A stretch of DNA of 64,000 bases, taken from NCBI GenBank assembly GCA_041751425.1, contig JBGSXL010000001.1:1-64000 (forward strand), read 5' to 3'. Positions 8,010-16,642 of this stretch are shown here, one piece after another. Numbering within the stretch: the stretch's first letter is position 1; the number at the start of each line of letters is the position of its first letter. The notes under the pieces are model-generated. The model did not search any database, was not told where the DNA came from, and saw only the letters and a program-made list of their open reading frames with translations. Origin of the DNA: JAVVEG01 sp041751425. GTDB lineage: Bacteria > Pseudomonadota > Gammaproteobacteria > Pseudomonadales > Pseudohongiellaceae. The position numbers and the translations under genes were made by a program.

Positions 8010-9062
8010 TTAACGGCTCTTCAAATACTCAACCGCCCGATCCGGGAAGTCGGTAAACACACCATCCACATTGGCATTAATGTAGAACAACTCCAACATA
8101 TGCTCGAAACTGCTGGCATAAGCCGGGATATGGCCTTCATCCAGCCGGAATGTGTAGGGATGCACTTCCATACCGTGGCTATGGGCGTCGCTGACAACAT
8201 TGCTGATGATCAGATTGCCCATGGTGGAGTCCCTGTCGATAATCAGTCCCTTCTCCGGACCCAACCCGTCGGCGTAGCGGGCAATCTCAGCAATACCTTC
8301 TGATGAGACCATCCAGGGATCATTACCAATCAGTTGCACCAGTTTCACTTCGATACCTGCGGCTGGGAACAGCTCGTCGTGAACGCGCTTGAGTTCGCCA
8401 AAATCAAAGGTCTGCAAATAGACATTAGACTCTTTCGTGGTGTAGCCGTAACGCTTCAACTCGGCGACCATGGCCGCACTGATGTCCTTACCTTCCTGAC
8501 GGTGGAAAGCCGGGTCTTTGATCTCCGGATAGATCCCGACATCCTTACCAGTAGCCTTGTTCATGCCCTGGATCATTTCGATTTCCTGGGCCAGCGTATT
8601 GATTCTGAACCTGGACTGCCAGAGCGGGAAACGGCCTGAATAGTTGGGCACCCGGGTTTCGTTATCGGTTATCGAATAGCCCTCGGTAACATTAAGCTGC
8701 AGCATCTCTTCCAGCGTGAAATCCACCACATAGTGCAGGCCATCCGCGCGGTTGCGGCCCGGGAATTTGCTGGCGACATCGGTGGTGCGGTCCAGCGTGA
8801 TATCGTGCAGCACAATCAGGTGATCATCCTTGCTCATCACCACATCCTGCTCCAGATACTGCACGTCCATCGCATAAGCCATGGCCTTGGCTTCCAGCGT
8901 GTGTTCCGGCAGATAGCCACTGGCGCCACGGTGTGCGACCACCACTTTGTCGGGCCACATTGAGGCAGCCTCAGCGGCTTGCAGTTTATCTGTATCTACC
9001 AGTGCCAGACCCATAAGCAGGCTTCCGATTGCGGTGATTTGTGTTGCAGATATGCGCATCAT
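8010..9062 (-). CDS. glpQ: Periplasmic glycerophosphodiester phosphodiesterase GlpQ
   Basis: Hydrolyses glycerophosphodiesters to sn-glycerol 3-phosphate and an alcohol. Catalytic elements are HRGASGYLPEHT at residues 44-55 and the second histidine in LIVLHDITLDRTT; Glu-Gln-Asp in YLEQDVVM is a metal-ligand region. The PEHT variant matches the periplasmic GlpQ class rather than cytoplasmic UgpQ. The N-terminus has a hydrophobic secretion segment (IGSLLMGLALV). AAGGG sits six bases before the first of two adjacent ATG codons. Its upstream region holds four 13-bp tandem units (9084-9135). Together with the phn importer it points to use of organic phosphorus, an inference from proximity only. 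Confidence 0.93.
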   Translation of the reverse strand: MMRISATQITAIGSLLMGLALVDTDKLQAAEAASMWPDKVVVAHRGASGYLPEHTLEAKAMAYAMDVQYLEQDVVMSKDDHLIVLHDITLDRTTDVASKFPGRNRADGLHYVVDFTLEEMLQLNVTEGYSITDNETRVPNYSGRFPLWQSRFRINTLAQEIEMIQGMNKATGKDVGIYPEIKDPAFHRQEGKDISAAMVAELKRYGYTTKESNVYLQTFDFGELKRVHDELFPAAGIEVKLVQLIGNDPWMVSSEGIAEIARYADGLGPEKGLIIDRDSTMGNLIISNVVSDAHSHGMEVHPYTFRLDEGHIPAYASSFEHMLELFYINANVDGVFTDFPDRAVEYLKSR

Positions 9063-9083
9063 TGTAACCCTTTTTTCAGACTT

Positions 9084-9135
9084 GCTAATGGCTCCAGCTA
9101 ATGTCTCTTGCTAACGTCTCTTGTTAACGTCTCTG
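9084..9135 (-). repeat. 13-bp tandem array upstream of glpQ (four units)
   Basis: Plus-strand units GCTAATGGCTCCA, GCTAATGTCTCTT, GCTAACGTCTCTT and GTTAACGTCTCTG follow each other without gaps, 22 bases upstream of the glpQ start codon. Adjacent units differ at one to three positions in the conserved part. Confidence 0.88.
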
Positions 9136-9211
9136 AGCAGTGACCAGCGGCCGTTGTTGTGATGGGCTTATTCATAACATGATTATTGTGACTTTGTCTT
9201 GTCCGGGTGTT

Positions 9212-12200
9212 TCAGAGGGTTTTATTGTTGCGCAACAGTTCAGCGAATTCTTCGGCGGGAATCGGTTTGCTGACCAGATAGCCTTGTATCTCGTCGCAGC
9301 CGTTCTGTTGCAAATACTCCAACTGTTGCTGCGTTTCGACTCCCTCGGCCAGCGTCGTGAACCCAAATCCCTTCGCCATACCGATAATGGCATTTACAAT
9401 GGCTTCATCCTCCGGATCATGACCAAGACCCTGCACGAAGGATTGATCTATCTTCAATGTATCCACATGGAAGCGTTTCAGATAACTCAAAGACGAGTAA
9501 CCCATACCAAAATCGTCAATGGAAAGTTGCACGCCTAAAGCGCTCAGTTTTTCCAGCAAAGAAATCGTGTGCTCGGAATCGACCATCGCGATACGTTCGG
9601 TCAACTCCAGTTCAAACAGTTTCGGGTCAAGAGTGGCAACCTGCAGGACCTTCTCAAGCGTTTCGTAAAAATCCGGCTTACGGAACTGCACGGCAGAAAG
9701 GTTTATAGCAACAGGAACCAGATGCAATCCTTTCGCCTGCCACTCACTCATTTGTCGCGCAGCTTCCCGCATCACCCAATTATCGATATCAACAATCAAG
9801 CCACTTTCCTCAGCGATAGGAATAAAATGCCCGGGAGCAACCAATCCGCGTTCAGGATGACGCCAACGCACCAACGCTTCCACACCCACCATTTGTAAAG
9901 TCTTTGTATTGAACTGTGCCTGATAGTGAAGCAGTAGCTGATTGTCTTTGATAGCAATCCGCAACTCCGCCTCCATCTTCATGAATTCGGCTAACTGCTC
10001 ATGCATTTGGCGTGTGAAGAACTGAAACCCTCCTTGCCCGGTAATTTTGGATCTGAACAAGGCCGCATCCGCTGCCTGAATAAGTCGCTCAAATTCCTGC
10101 GCATCATCAGGAAACATCGCAATCCCGATACTGATGGTCAATTCCAGTTTTTGACTATGAATGTCGAATGGCTGAGACACCATTTCAATTAATTTTTTAG
10201 CTGTTTGTGCGGCCTGTTCCAGATCAGTCGCAGGTGACAACAAGATAAAATAATCGCCGCTTTGTCTGCATAACGTCTGATCTGGACGCAAACACTCGGC
10301 CATACGTACAGACAATTGTTTCAGAAGCCTGTCACCGACACTGGGGCCCAGTGATTCGTTAATAATCTTGAACCTGTCAACATCAATAGACAGCATAGCG
10401 AGTTGAGTGCCGGTTTCGCTGGCGTTCGCAATAGCAATGCGTGCAATTTCCAGCAACATATGTCGATTTGGAAGATGTGTAAGCGCATCGTAGTTGCTTA
10501 GAAATTTTATGTGATCTTCTTTGGCTCTATGCTCGGAAAGATCAGAAAGTATTGCAATTCTGTTCAGTATTCTGCCCTGCTGATCTTTAACGTCATTGAC
10601 TGAGAGCCATAGCGGGAACGACTCACCACTTTCCCGTCGGCTGATCAACTCACCTTCCCAGTGACCTGTTTCTTTGATCCGGCTCATTAACCGCAAATGC
10701 GTTTCAGAATCATATTTTACTGACCCTATTACACGGGACGGTTTTCCTATCGTTTGTTCATCTTTGTATCCGGTGATTTCTGTGTAAACTCTGTTTATGG
10801 CAACAACAATATTCTCTGAATCTGTAATTTCGATACCATCAAGACTTGACTCGAACACCTTGGCATTTAGTTGCAGACTCGCTTCCAGATTTTTGCGTTC
10901 AGTGATGTCTGTGGATATTCCGCATAAGCCATAAATACTGCCATCCGGTTTGCGCAATGGCAATTTTACTGACCAGTAATATACCTGCTTTCCCGTGCGG
11001 GCAATCAGGTTTGCTTCTTCGCGCTGCACAACTTCACCATGCAAGAGAACACGCTGGTCATTTTCCCTTATTTGCCTGACAGTTTCCTCGTCGAAGAATT
11101 CCTCATCGCTGCAACCGATCACTTCTTCACCATGCGCGCCCCACAAATCTAGCGCTGTTTGATTAGCAAAAATGTAACGGCCATCTAAATCTTTTAAATA
11201 GATGCAGGCGCCAACATTTTCCAGAATCAAAGAAAATTTCTGCTCGCTTTCCGCTAACTCCTGCACTGATTTGTCTCTCGCTACTTCTCTGTCGAGGTTG
11301 TCAAGTGCAAAACTTACATCGCTGGCCATCTCCGTGAGCAAGGCAACAGCTTCACCATCGAATGCATTGATATGCGGATTATAAACGTTAAGTACTGCGA
11401 AGGGCTTGTCGCCACGGTTGATTGGGAACGCAGCAGCAGAGTTCCAACGAAATTCTTTAGCCAGTGTGTGCCAGGACTTAGTATTAGGTGCGCTTACGTA
11501 GTCATTGACTATCACCACTCTGTTCTCGCGCATGGCAGCACCAGTAGGTCCTTGCCCTTCCGCCAGGTCCGCATCGGCAGATATGACAATCTCATCTAGA
11601 TAGGCCAGGCCGGAGCCATACCTTGCTATGGGTTCTATCAACTGACTCTCAGGGTTCAAGCGGCCAATCCACGCCATGCGCATGCCACCAAACTCCACCG
11701 CAATCTTGCATATCTCCATCAACAGAATTTTTTCATCCATTGCGTGCACAATAGAGTGATTCGTGGCGCTCAATGCTTTATACAATTGCGTCAGGCGTTC
11801 AATTCGCAATCGCGACTTTTTATGCTCACTAAGGTCGCGCATGATTGTGAAGTAGCTGGTGGCACCCAGCCTGCTGGCGCTAACTTCCGCCGGAAATTCG
11901 TGACCATCTTTGCCATGATGCACCCATTCGGCGATGTATGGTTTGCCAGGCTCAATGATGTCCAATTCCGACTCAACTCGCGCAGCTTCCTGTTCAGCGA
12001 GAATATCCGGCAAACTAAGTTTAAGCAGTTCCTTATAGGTATATCCCAGCATTTTCAACGCAGCGGGATTTGCATCAATCAGTTTGTGATCGCGCGTGAA
12101 GACAAGAATGCCGTCGCCCGCTTGTGCGAACAGATTACGGAATCGCGACTCTGCCTTATATCTGTCTCTGGCGATCAGCCACACGAGCCAGGCGAGCGCC

Positions 12201-13174
12201 AATGTCAGCGCAATTCCTGCCAACCTCACCCTCAGGCTTCTGTCGTTGGCCAGCACCGATGCTTCAAACGCTGACGTGGTGGCGGTCTGCAATGTCCAGG
12301 ACCGCCCACCTATCTGCAACTGTCTTTGTGTGCGATATGCACCAACCTCAGTATGCTGTGAGCTGTATAGCTGATTCGTGCTGACGGGTGCCCCATCATA
12401 GATCTCGAGTTTGATGTCCGGGTTGAGTTCTTTTGCTAACCCCTGCATCAGATCATCCATGCGAAATGGCACATCGACCCAACCACGAATAGCCGCTCGG
12501 CGTTGCGCAACAGTTTCCGTATTAGCGGTGGAATCGTAAACGGGCAGATACATGGCAAAGGCGAGCGGAGCCTCTTCGCTGCCTCCGGCATCCTGGACTA
12601 ATGTGAGGGGTGCAGTGATGGAAATTTGATCCCGCACAAGCGTGTTTTCCATGGCGGCCAGCGCTGCAGGGACTGTAAATGTATCGAAACCCAAGGCTGC
12701 GGTGTTGGTCTGTAGTGGCTCTATATAAGCGATTGGCGCGTAGTTCGCGCGAACTCCGGCAGGGAAAACAGCATAGTTCGGGAATCCCAGTTGGCGCATT
12801 TCCTGCTCGTGCAGCTCTTTCTCCTCTGGGGAGAGGAAGGGCACGTAAGCAACTGCCTGAATACCCGGAAGACCCCGGGAGATATCCAACAAACCGACAA
12901 AATTCTGGAACTCGTTCCGGGACACACTTTGTGAGCCACGGAACAGACCTAGAACTCCACGCATGGCAACCTCGAAGGTGCTAATGCGGTTAGCGATAGC
13001 GGCGGCAATTTGATCTGAGTTGGTGGACAAGGAGTTGGTGAGATGGATGTCACGGGCAGCAAGGTCGCTTTGCCATACATAATTGTTGGCTGTATAACCA
13101 GAAATTAGTACCAATCCGGCTGCCAGCCAGGGAACACTCTTACGGCCTACTTTAATCAGACGCTGCAAAGGCAT
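9212..13174 (-). CDS. Membrane-bound CHASE-PAS-GAF-PAS-PAS-GGDEF-EAL protein, probable c-di-GMP phosphodiesterase
   Basis: A 1320-residue sensor. One membrane helix near residues 15-32, a periplasmic CHASE domain (about 75-270), a second helix (LAGIALTLALAWLVWLIA, about 315-335), then PAS (ILVFTRDHKLIDANPAAL), GAF, two further PAS domains, GGDEF (about 900-1050) and EAL (about 1070-1318). The GGDEF signature is SGDYF, lacking the catalytic pattern, so cyclase activity is unlikely; the domain may bind GTP or act allosterically. The EAL domain keeps EALVRW, DDFGMGYSSLSYLK and the late Glu in LAEGVETQ, arguing for active c-di-GMP hydrolysis. The CHASE ligand is unknown. Single gene; its start has only a weak ribosome-binding site. 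Confidence 0.92.
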   Translation of the reverse strand: MPLQRLIKVGRKSVPWLAAGLVLISGYTANNYVWQSDLAARDIHLTNSLSTNSDQIAAAIANRISTFEVAMRGVLGLFRGSQSVSRNEFQNFVGLLDISRGLPGIQAVAYVPFLSPEEKELHEQEMRQLGFPNYAVFPAGVRANYAPIAYIEPLQTNTAALGFDTFTVPAALAAMENTLVRDQISITAPLTLVQDAGGSEEAPLAFAMYLPVYDSTANTETVAQRRAAIRGWVDVPFRMDDLMQGLAKELNPDIKLEIYDGAPVSTNQLYSSQHTEVGAYRTQRQLQIGGRSWTLQTATTSAFEASVLANDRSLRVRLAGIALTLALAWLVWLIARDRYKAESRFRNLFAQAGDGILVFTRDHKLIDANPAALKMLGYTYKELLKLSLPDILAEQEAARVESELDIIEPGKPYIAEWVHHGKDGHEFPAEVSASRLGATSYFTIMRDLSEHKKSRLRIERLTQLYKALSATNHSIVHAMDEKILLMEICKIAVEFGGMRMAWIGRLNPESQLIEPIARYGSGLAYLDEIVISADADLAEGQGPTGAAMRENRVVIVNDYVSAPNTKSWHTLAKEFRWNSAAAFPINRGDKPFAVLNVYNPHINAFDGEAVALLTEMASDVSFALDNLDREVARDKSVQELAESEQKFSLILENVGACIYLKDLDGRYIFANQTALDLWGAHGEEVIGCSDEEFFDEETVRQIRENDQRVLLHGEVVQREEANLIARTGKQVYYWSVKLPLRKPDGSIYGLCGISTDITERKNLEASLQLNAKVFESSLDGIEITDSENIVVAINRVYTEITGYKDEQTIGKPSRVIGSVKYDSETHLRLMSRIKETGHWEGELISRRESGESFPLWLSVNDVKDQQGRILNRIAILSDLSEHRAKEDHIKFLSNYDALTHLPNRHMLLEIARIAIANASETGTQLAMLSIDVDRFKIINESLGPSVGDRLLKQLSVRMAECLRPDQTLCRQSGDYFILLSPATDLEQAAQTAKKLIEMVSQPFDIHSQKLELTISIGIAMFPDDAQEFERLIQAADAALFRSKITGQGGFQFFTRQMHEQLAEFMKMEAELRIAIKDNQLLLHYQAQFNTKTLQMVGVEALVRWRHPERGLVAPGHFIPIAEESGLIVDIDNWVMREAARQMSEWQAKGLHLVPVAINLSAVQFRKPDFYETLEKVLQVATLDPKLFELELTERIAMVDSEHTISLLEKLSALGVQLSIDDFGMGYSSLSYLKRFHVDTLKIDQSFVQGLGHDPEDEAIVNAIIGMAKGFGFTTLAEGVETQQQLEYLQQNGCDEIQGYLVSKPIPAEEFAELLRNNKTL

Positions 13175-13337
13175 AAGCGGAATCTACAATCTATTTTTTA
13201 TTCGCGACTCTAGGCGTCTGTATGGGCGAAGTCCAGTAACATTCAACGAAAGACGTGTCTAACTGTAACTATTGCTGGATTCTTCGAAGTATTGCTAATG
13301 GCCGCATGGTAGACTGCGTCACTATTGAGAGAAAATT

Positions 13338-14177
13338 ATGAAACCCGGAATCCCGATGAAAAGTCTTACCACGCCTTCCTCTTCTTTTCAGCCTTGCTCA
13401 CTACGGCCATTTTTATTTATTGCAGTTATTGCCTTAACATCCTGCAACAGTATCGACTCTCGCAACCAGGAACCTGAAGCTCCGGCACCGGTTGCAATAC
13501 CAAGCCCCAACAGAGATATCCTTGCTGGCACCGGCATTCAGCCAAATGTGGTCAGCACCATTGAGCCGGAAGATTACGAGGACCCATTCATTCGTCTGAA
13601 TCGCGTTATTTTTGCTTTCAATGATGTGTCCTATCGTTATGCGATTATTCCAGCCGCGCGCACCTACCTGAACGTGACACCTGCTCCGGTCAGAAGCAGC
13701 ATTGGCAACTTTTTTAACAACATCAAAACGCCCATCACTGCCGTCAATCACTTGCTGCAAATGAAGCCTCGCGAAGCCGGCGTGGACATCATGCGTTTCG
13801 CCATTAATTCAACCATTGGCATAGCCGGACTGTTCGACCCGGCAAGCACCCGCTTTGAAATGCCACGTAACGATACCGGGATGAGTGAAACCCTGCGTCA
13901 CTATGGCACAGGATACGGTGCGTATCTGGTGTTGCCGTTTATTGGCTCATCGAATGTGAGAGACGGCTCTTCCTTGTTCATCGATGGTTATCTCAATCCG
14001 CTGCGCTATATGTTGGACCAACCTGAATCAACTGTTGTGCGTGTGTTCGATAATTTTCAAGAGTTCGCGCCAGCGGCAGAGGCTTATCTGACTCTGCGCG
14101 AAGAAAGCCAGGATCTGTACATATTCATGCGCAACCTCCATCTGCAGGGATTACAACGAGATGCCGAGTACCAATAA
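13338..14177 (+). CDS. mlaA: MlaA/VacJ-family outer-membrane lipoprotein
   Basis: A 279-residue lipoprotein with a type II signal peptide ending in the lipobox LTSC (Cys about residue 36). The VacJ domain is recognised by DPFIRLNRVIFAFND, NVTPAPVRSSIGNFFNNIKTP, LLQMKPREAG, RFAINSTIGIAGLFDPAS and LVLPFIGSSNVRDG. MlaA removes phospholipid from the outer leaflet of the outer membrane. Its 3' end overlaps the following MMPL transporter by 17 bases, so the pair is co-translated; this suggests an RND-type partner instead of, or besides, the MlaFEDB machine, which is not in the window. A second in-frame ATG (13356) is an alternative start. Confidence 0.9.
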   Translation: MKPGIPMKSLTTPSSSFQPCSLRPFLFIAVIALTSCNSIDSRNQEPEAPAPVAIPSPNRDILAGTGIQPNVVSTIEPEDYEDPFIRLNRVIFAFNDVSYRYAIIPAARTYLNVTPAPVRSSIGNFFNNIKTPITAVNHLLQMKPREAGVDIMRFAINSTIGIAGLFDPASTRFEMPRNDTGMSETLRHYGTGYGAYLVLPFIGSSNVRDGSSLFIDGYLNPLRYMLDQPESTVVRVFDNFQEFAPAAEAYLTLREESQDLYIFMRNLHLQGLQRDAEYQ

Positions 14178-16596
14178 TTTGCTCAACGGCTTTATTGATC
14201 TTTTGCTTCGCTGGCCAAAGCTCGTCCTTGTTTTATTTCTGTTATTGACTATTGCTTTAGCTGCGAAAGCTAGACAGTTTGATATTGATGCGTCGCCCGA
14301 TACATTGCTCACAAAAGACAATCTGCTTTACACGCAAACCCAACTGGTTAATCAACGTTTTTCGCCGCAGGAATTCCTGCTGGTTACCTACACCCCCAAA
14401 ACACATCCCGTTATCTCCGCGGAAACCTTTGCTGCTATAAGCTCACTCAGCGGTGAGTTGCTGGCCCTTGAGCGCGTGCAATCCGTGCGCTCCATTCTGA
14501 ATGTCCCTGTGTTCCCGCAGGGGCAGGGGCTGTTGTCCGCTGATATCGATCTCACCCAAATGACGATTGAGACAGGCGATTATTCGCTGGATGTATTGCG
14601 CGAGGAATTTACCGATCACCCTATCTACGAAAATCTGTTGATCAACGAAGACATGACCGCAGTGGCGTTGCAGGTTCTGTTCCGCAGCAATGCAGAGTTG
14701 CAGGATCTGGACGCGCAAATCACTGCGTTGAACCAACGCTATCAGGACGAAAGCATTACCGAAGAAGAAACTGCAGAGCTTGAACGCCTGGAAGAACAGG
14801 TTGCGCCATTGCGCAAAGAGTTAAGCGAAATCCGCGTGCAGGAGATTGAAGAGATGCGTCGCATCATCGTCAACTATACTGACGACGCGGACATTCATAT
14901 GGGTGGCGCGCATGTACTTGGCTATCAGCTGATTCAGATAATCACCAATGATCTGGTCGTATTTGGCAGTGCGATAGCCATCGGTATCTGTCTGATGCTG
15001 CTGCTTCTGTTCAGGGCATTGCGTTGGGTGATGATTCCAATTCTGTGCTGCATAGTCAGTGTTGTTTCCACGATGGGTTTGTTTGCCATTTTTGGCATCA
15101 AGGCAACAGTGATCTCATCCAATTTCATTGCGCTGCAATTGATACTGACACTTGCCCTCGTGATCCATTTGGTTGTGCAATTTCGGGAGATCTCAGCAGC
15201 AGACTCAGATATTTCACAGAAAGACGCGATACGTGAAACGCTGCGCCGCAAGATAGGACCGTGCTTTTTTGCCGGCTTGACTACATCGGTGGGTTTCGGC
15301 TCTCTGGTGTTCAGCGGTATTCAGCCTGTGATCGATTTCGGCTGGATGATGATCATCGCGATGTTTTTCTCGATACTTGTCAGCCTGACACTGTTCCCGG
15401 TTTTGCTGGAAGTTCTGTCCAAAAAGGCACAACGCGAGGACCTGGCGATTACCGGCAAACTGGTGAGCGCACTTGGCAATGTTTCGCTGCGCAGACCCTG
15501 GCTGGTTGGTGTGCTCAGTTTGTTGGTGGCGGCGTTCAGCGTGTCGGGCGTGTTACTGCTGAATGTTGAGAACAGCTTCATCAACTATTTTAAAAAATCC
15601 ACACTGGTGCATCAGGAACTCGCGTATATCGATCAGGAGTTCGGTGGTTCCACGCCGCTGGATCTGGTTTACACATCGCCTGATCGCTCCGAGAATCCCG
15701 ACATTGTGATGTCAGCTATTACGGTGCAGACGCTGCAACTTATTCAACATCGCATGAGCGAATTTGAGGCGACGGGACGAATCCTTTCTGCCGTTAACCT
15801 GACCGATCTGGCCAGAGAGCTAAACAACAACAGGCCGCTTACCGAATATGAACTCACAGCCGCCTACTGGCTGATGGATGAAGATTTCAAGGATGATTTG
15901 CTTGGCGCATTCTACAATGTTGATACCGGCGAAGCGCGCATCAATATCTGGATCAAGGATCTGACTGAAGATCTGAACCGGGCAGAACTGCTGGAAGAGA
16001 TTCATGCGACCATGGAAGAGATTGGCATTCCGCAGTCCAGTTACACACTGACTAATCTGTTCGTCCTGTATCAGGATATTCTGCAACGACTTTTCACATC
16101 GCAAATCATGACACTTGGCTTGGTTTATATTGTGCTGACGCTGACATTCCTGGTGATTTTCCGTTCCATCCCTGTAGCCATCGCCGCGATCATTCCCAAT
16201 ATTCTTTCTACACTGGCGATTCTTGGCGTGATGGGTTGGTTGGGTATTCCGCTTGACCTGATGACCATCACCATCGCCGCCATTGCGATGGGTATTGCCG
16301 TAGATGATACCATTCACTTCATCCACCGGTATCTGGACGAGCGCGAGAGCAATAATTATGAAGAGGCGATCAAGAACACGTTGGCCAGTGTTGGCGTTGC
16401 GATCATGTACACCTCTCTGCTGATTGTCGTAGGATTCTCGATGCTTGGTTTCTCAGACTTCGTACCCAGTATTTTGTTCGGATTACTGACTGCGTTATCA
16501 ATGGTGCTTGCCCTGCTGACCGGCCTTTGTCTGTTGCCGGTCTTGTTGAAATTGCTGGTGGAAAAACGCACTATTGCGCAAACCAGCGCTGCCTGA
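14161..16596 (+). CDS. MMPL/RND-family transporter, probable lipid exporter
   Basis: An 811-residue inner-membrane protein with the RND plan: an N-terminal helix (LVLVLFLLLTIALAA), a first periplasmic loop of roughly 220 residues, a helix bundle (VVFGSAIAIGICLMLLLLF onward), a second loop, and a second bundle with the charged GIAVDDTIHFIHRY helix. The first loop contains a charged segment rich in Glu (SITEEETAELERLEEQ) suggestive of coiled coil. It resembles MMPL/HpnN-type lipid transporters. Translational coupling to mlaA makes movement of phospholipid or other lipids between membranes the best guess; the substrate is not known. Confidence 0.85.
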   Translation: MPSTNNLLNGFIDLLLRWPKLVLVLFLLLTIALAAKARQFDIDASPDTLLTKDNLLYTQTQLVNQRFSPQEFLLVTYTPKTHPVISAETFAAISSLSGELLALERVQSVRSILNVPVFPQGQGLLSADIDLTQMTIETGDYSLDVLREEFTDHPIYENLLINEDMTAVALQVLFRSNAELQDLDAQITALNQRYQDESITEEETAELERLEEQVAPLRKELSEIRVQEIEEMRRIIVNYTDDADIHMGGAHVLGYQLIQIITNDLVVFGSAIAIGICLMLLLLFRALRWVMIPILCCIVSVVSTMGLFAIFGIKATVISSNFIALQLILTLALVIHLVVQFREISAADSDISQKDAIRETLRRKIGPCFFAGLTTSVGFGSLVFSGIQPVIDFGWMMIIAMFFSILVSLTLFPVLLEVLSKKAQREDLAITGKLVSALGNVSLRRPWLVGVLSLLVAAFSVSGVLLLNVENSFINYFKKSTLVHQELAYIDQEFGGSTPLDLVYTSPDRSENPDIVMSAITVQTLQLIQHRMSEFEATGRILSAVNLTDLARELNNNRPLTEYELTAAYWLMDEDFKDDLLGAFYNVDTGEARINIWIKDLTEDLNRAELLEEIHATMEEIGIPQSSYTLTNLFVLYQDILQRLFTSQIMTLGLVYIVLTLTFLVIFRSIPVAIAAIIPNILSTLAILGVMGWLGIPLDLMTITIAAIAMGIAVDDTIHFIHRYLDERESNNYEEAIKNTLASVGVAIMYTSLLIVVGFSMLGFSDFVPSILFGLLTALSMVLALLTGLCLLPVLLKLLVEKRTIAQTSAA

Positions 16597-16642
16597 ATCG
16601 TAATTTTTAAAACGCCTAGCCGCGAGACATTACACAATAATA

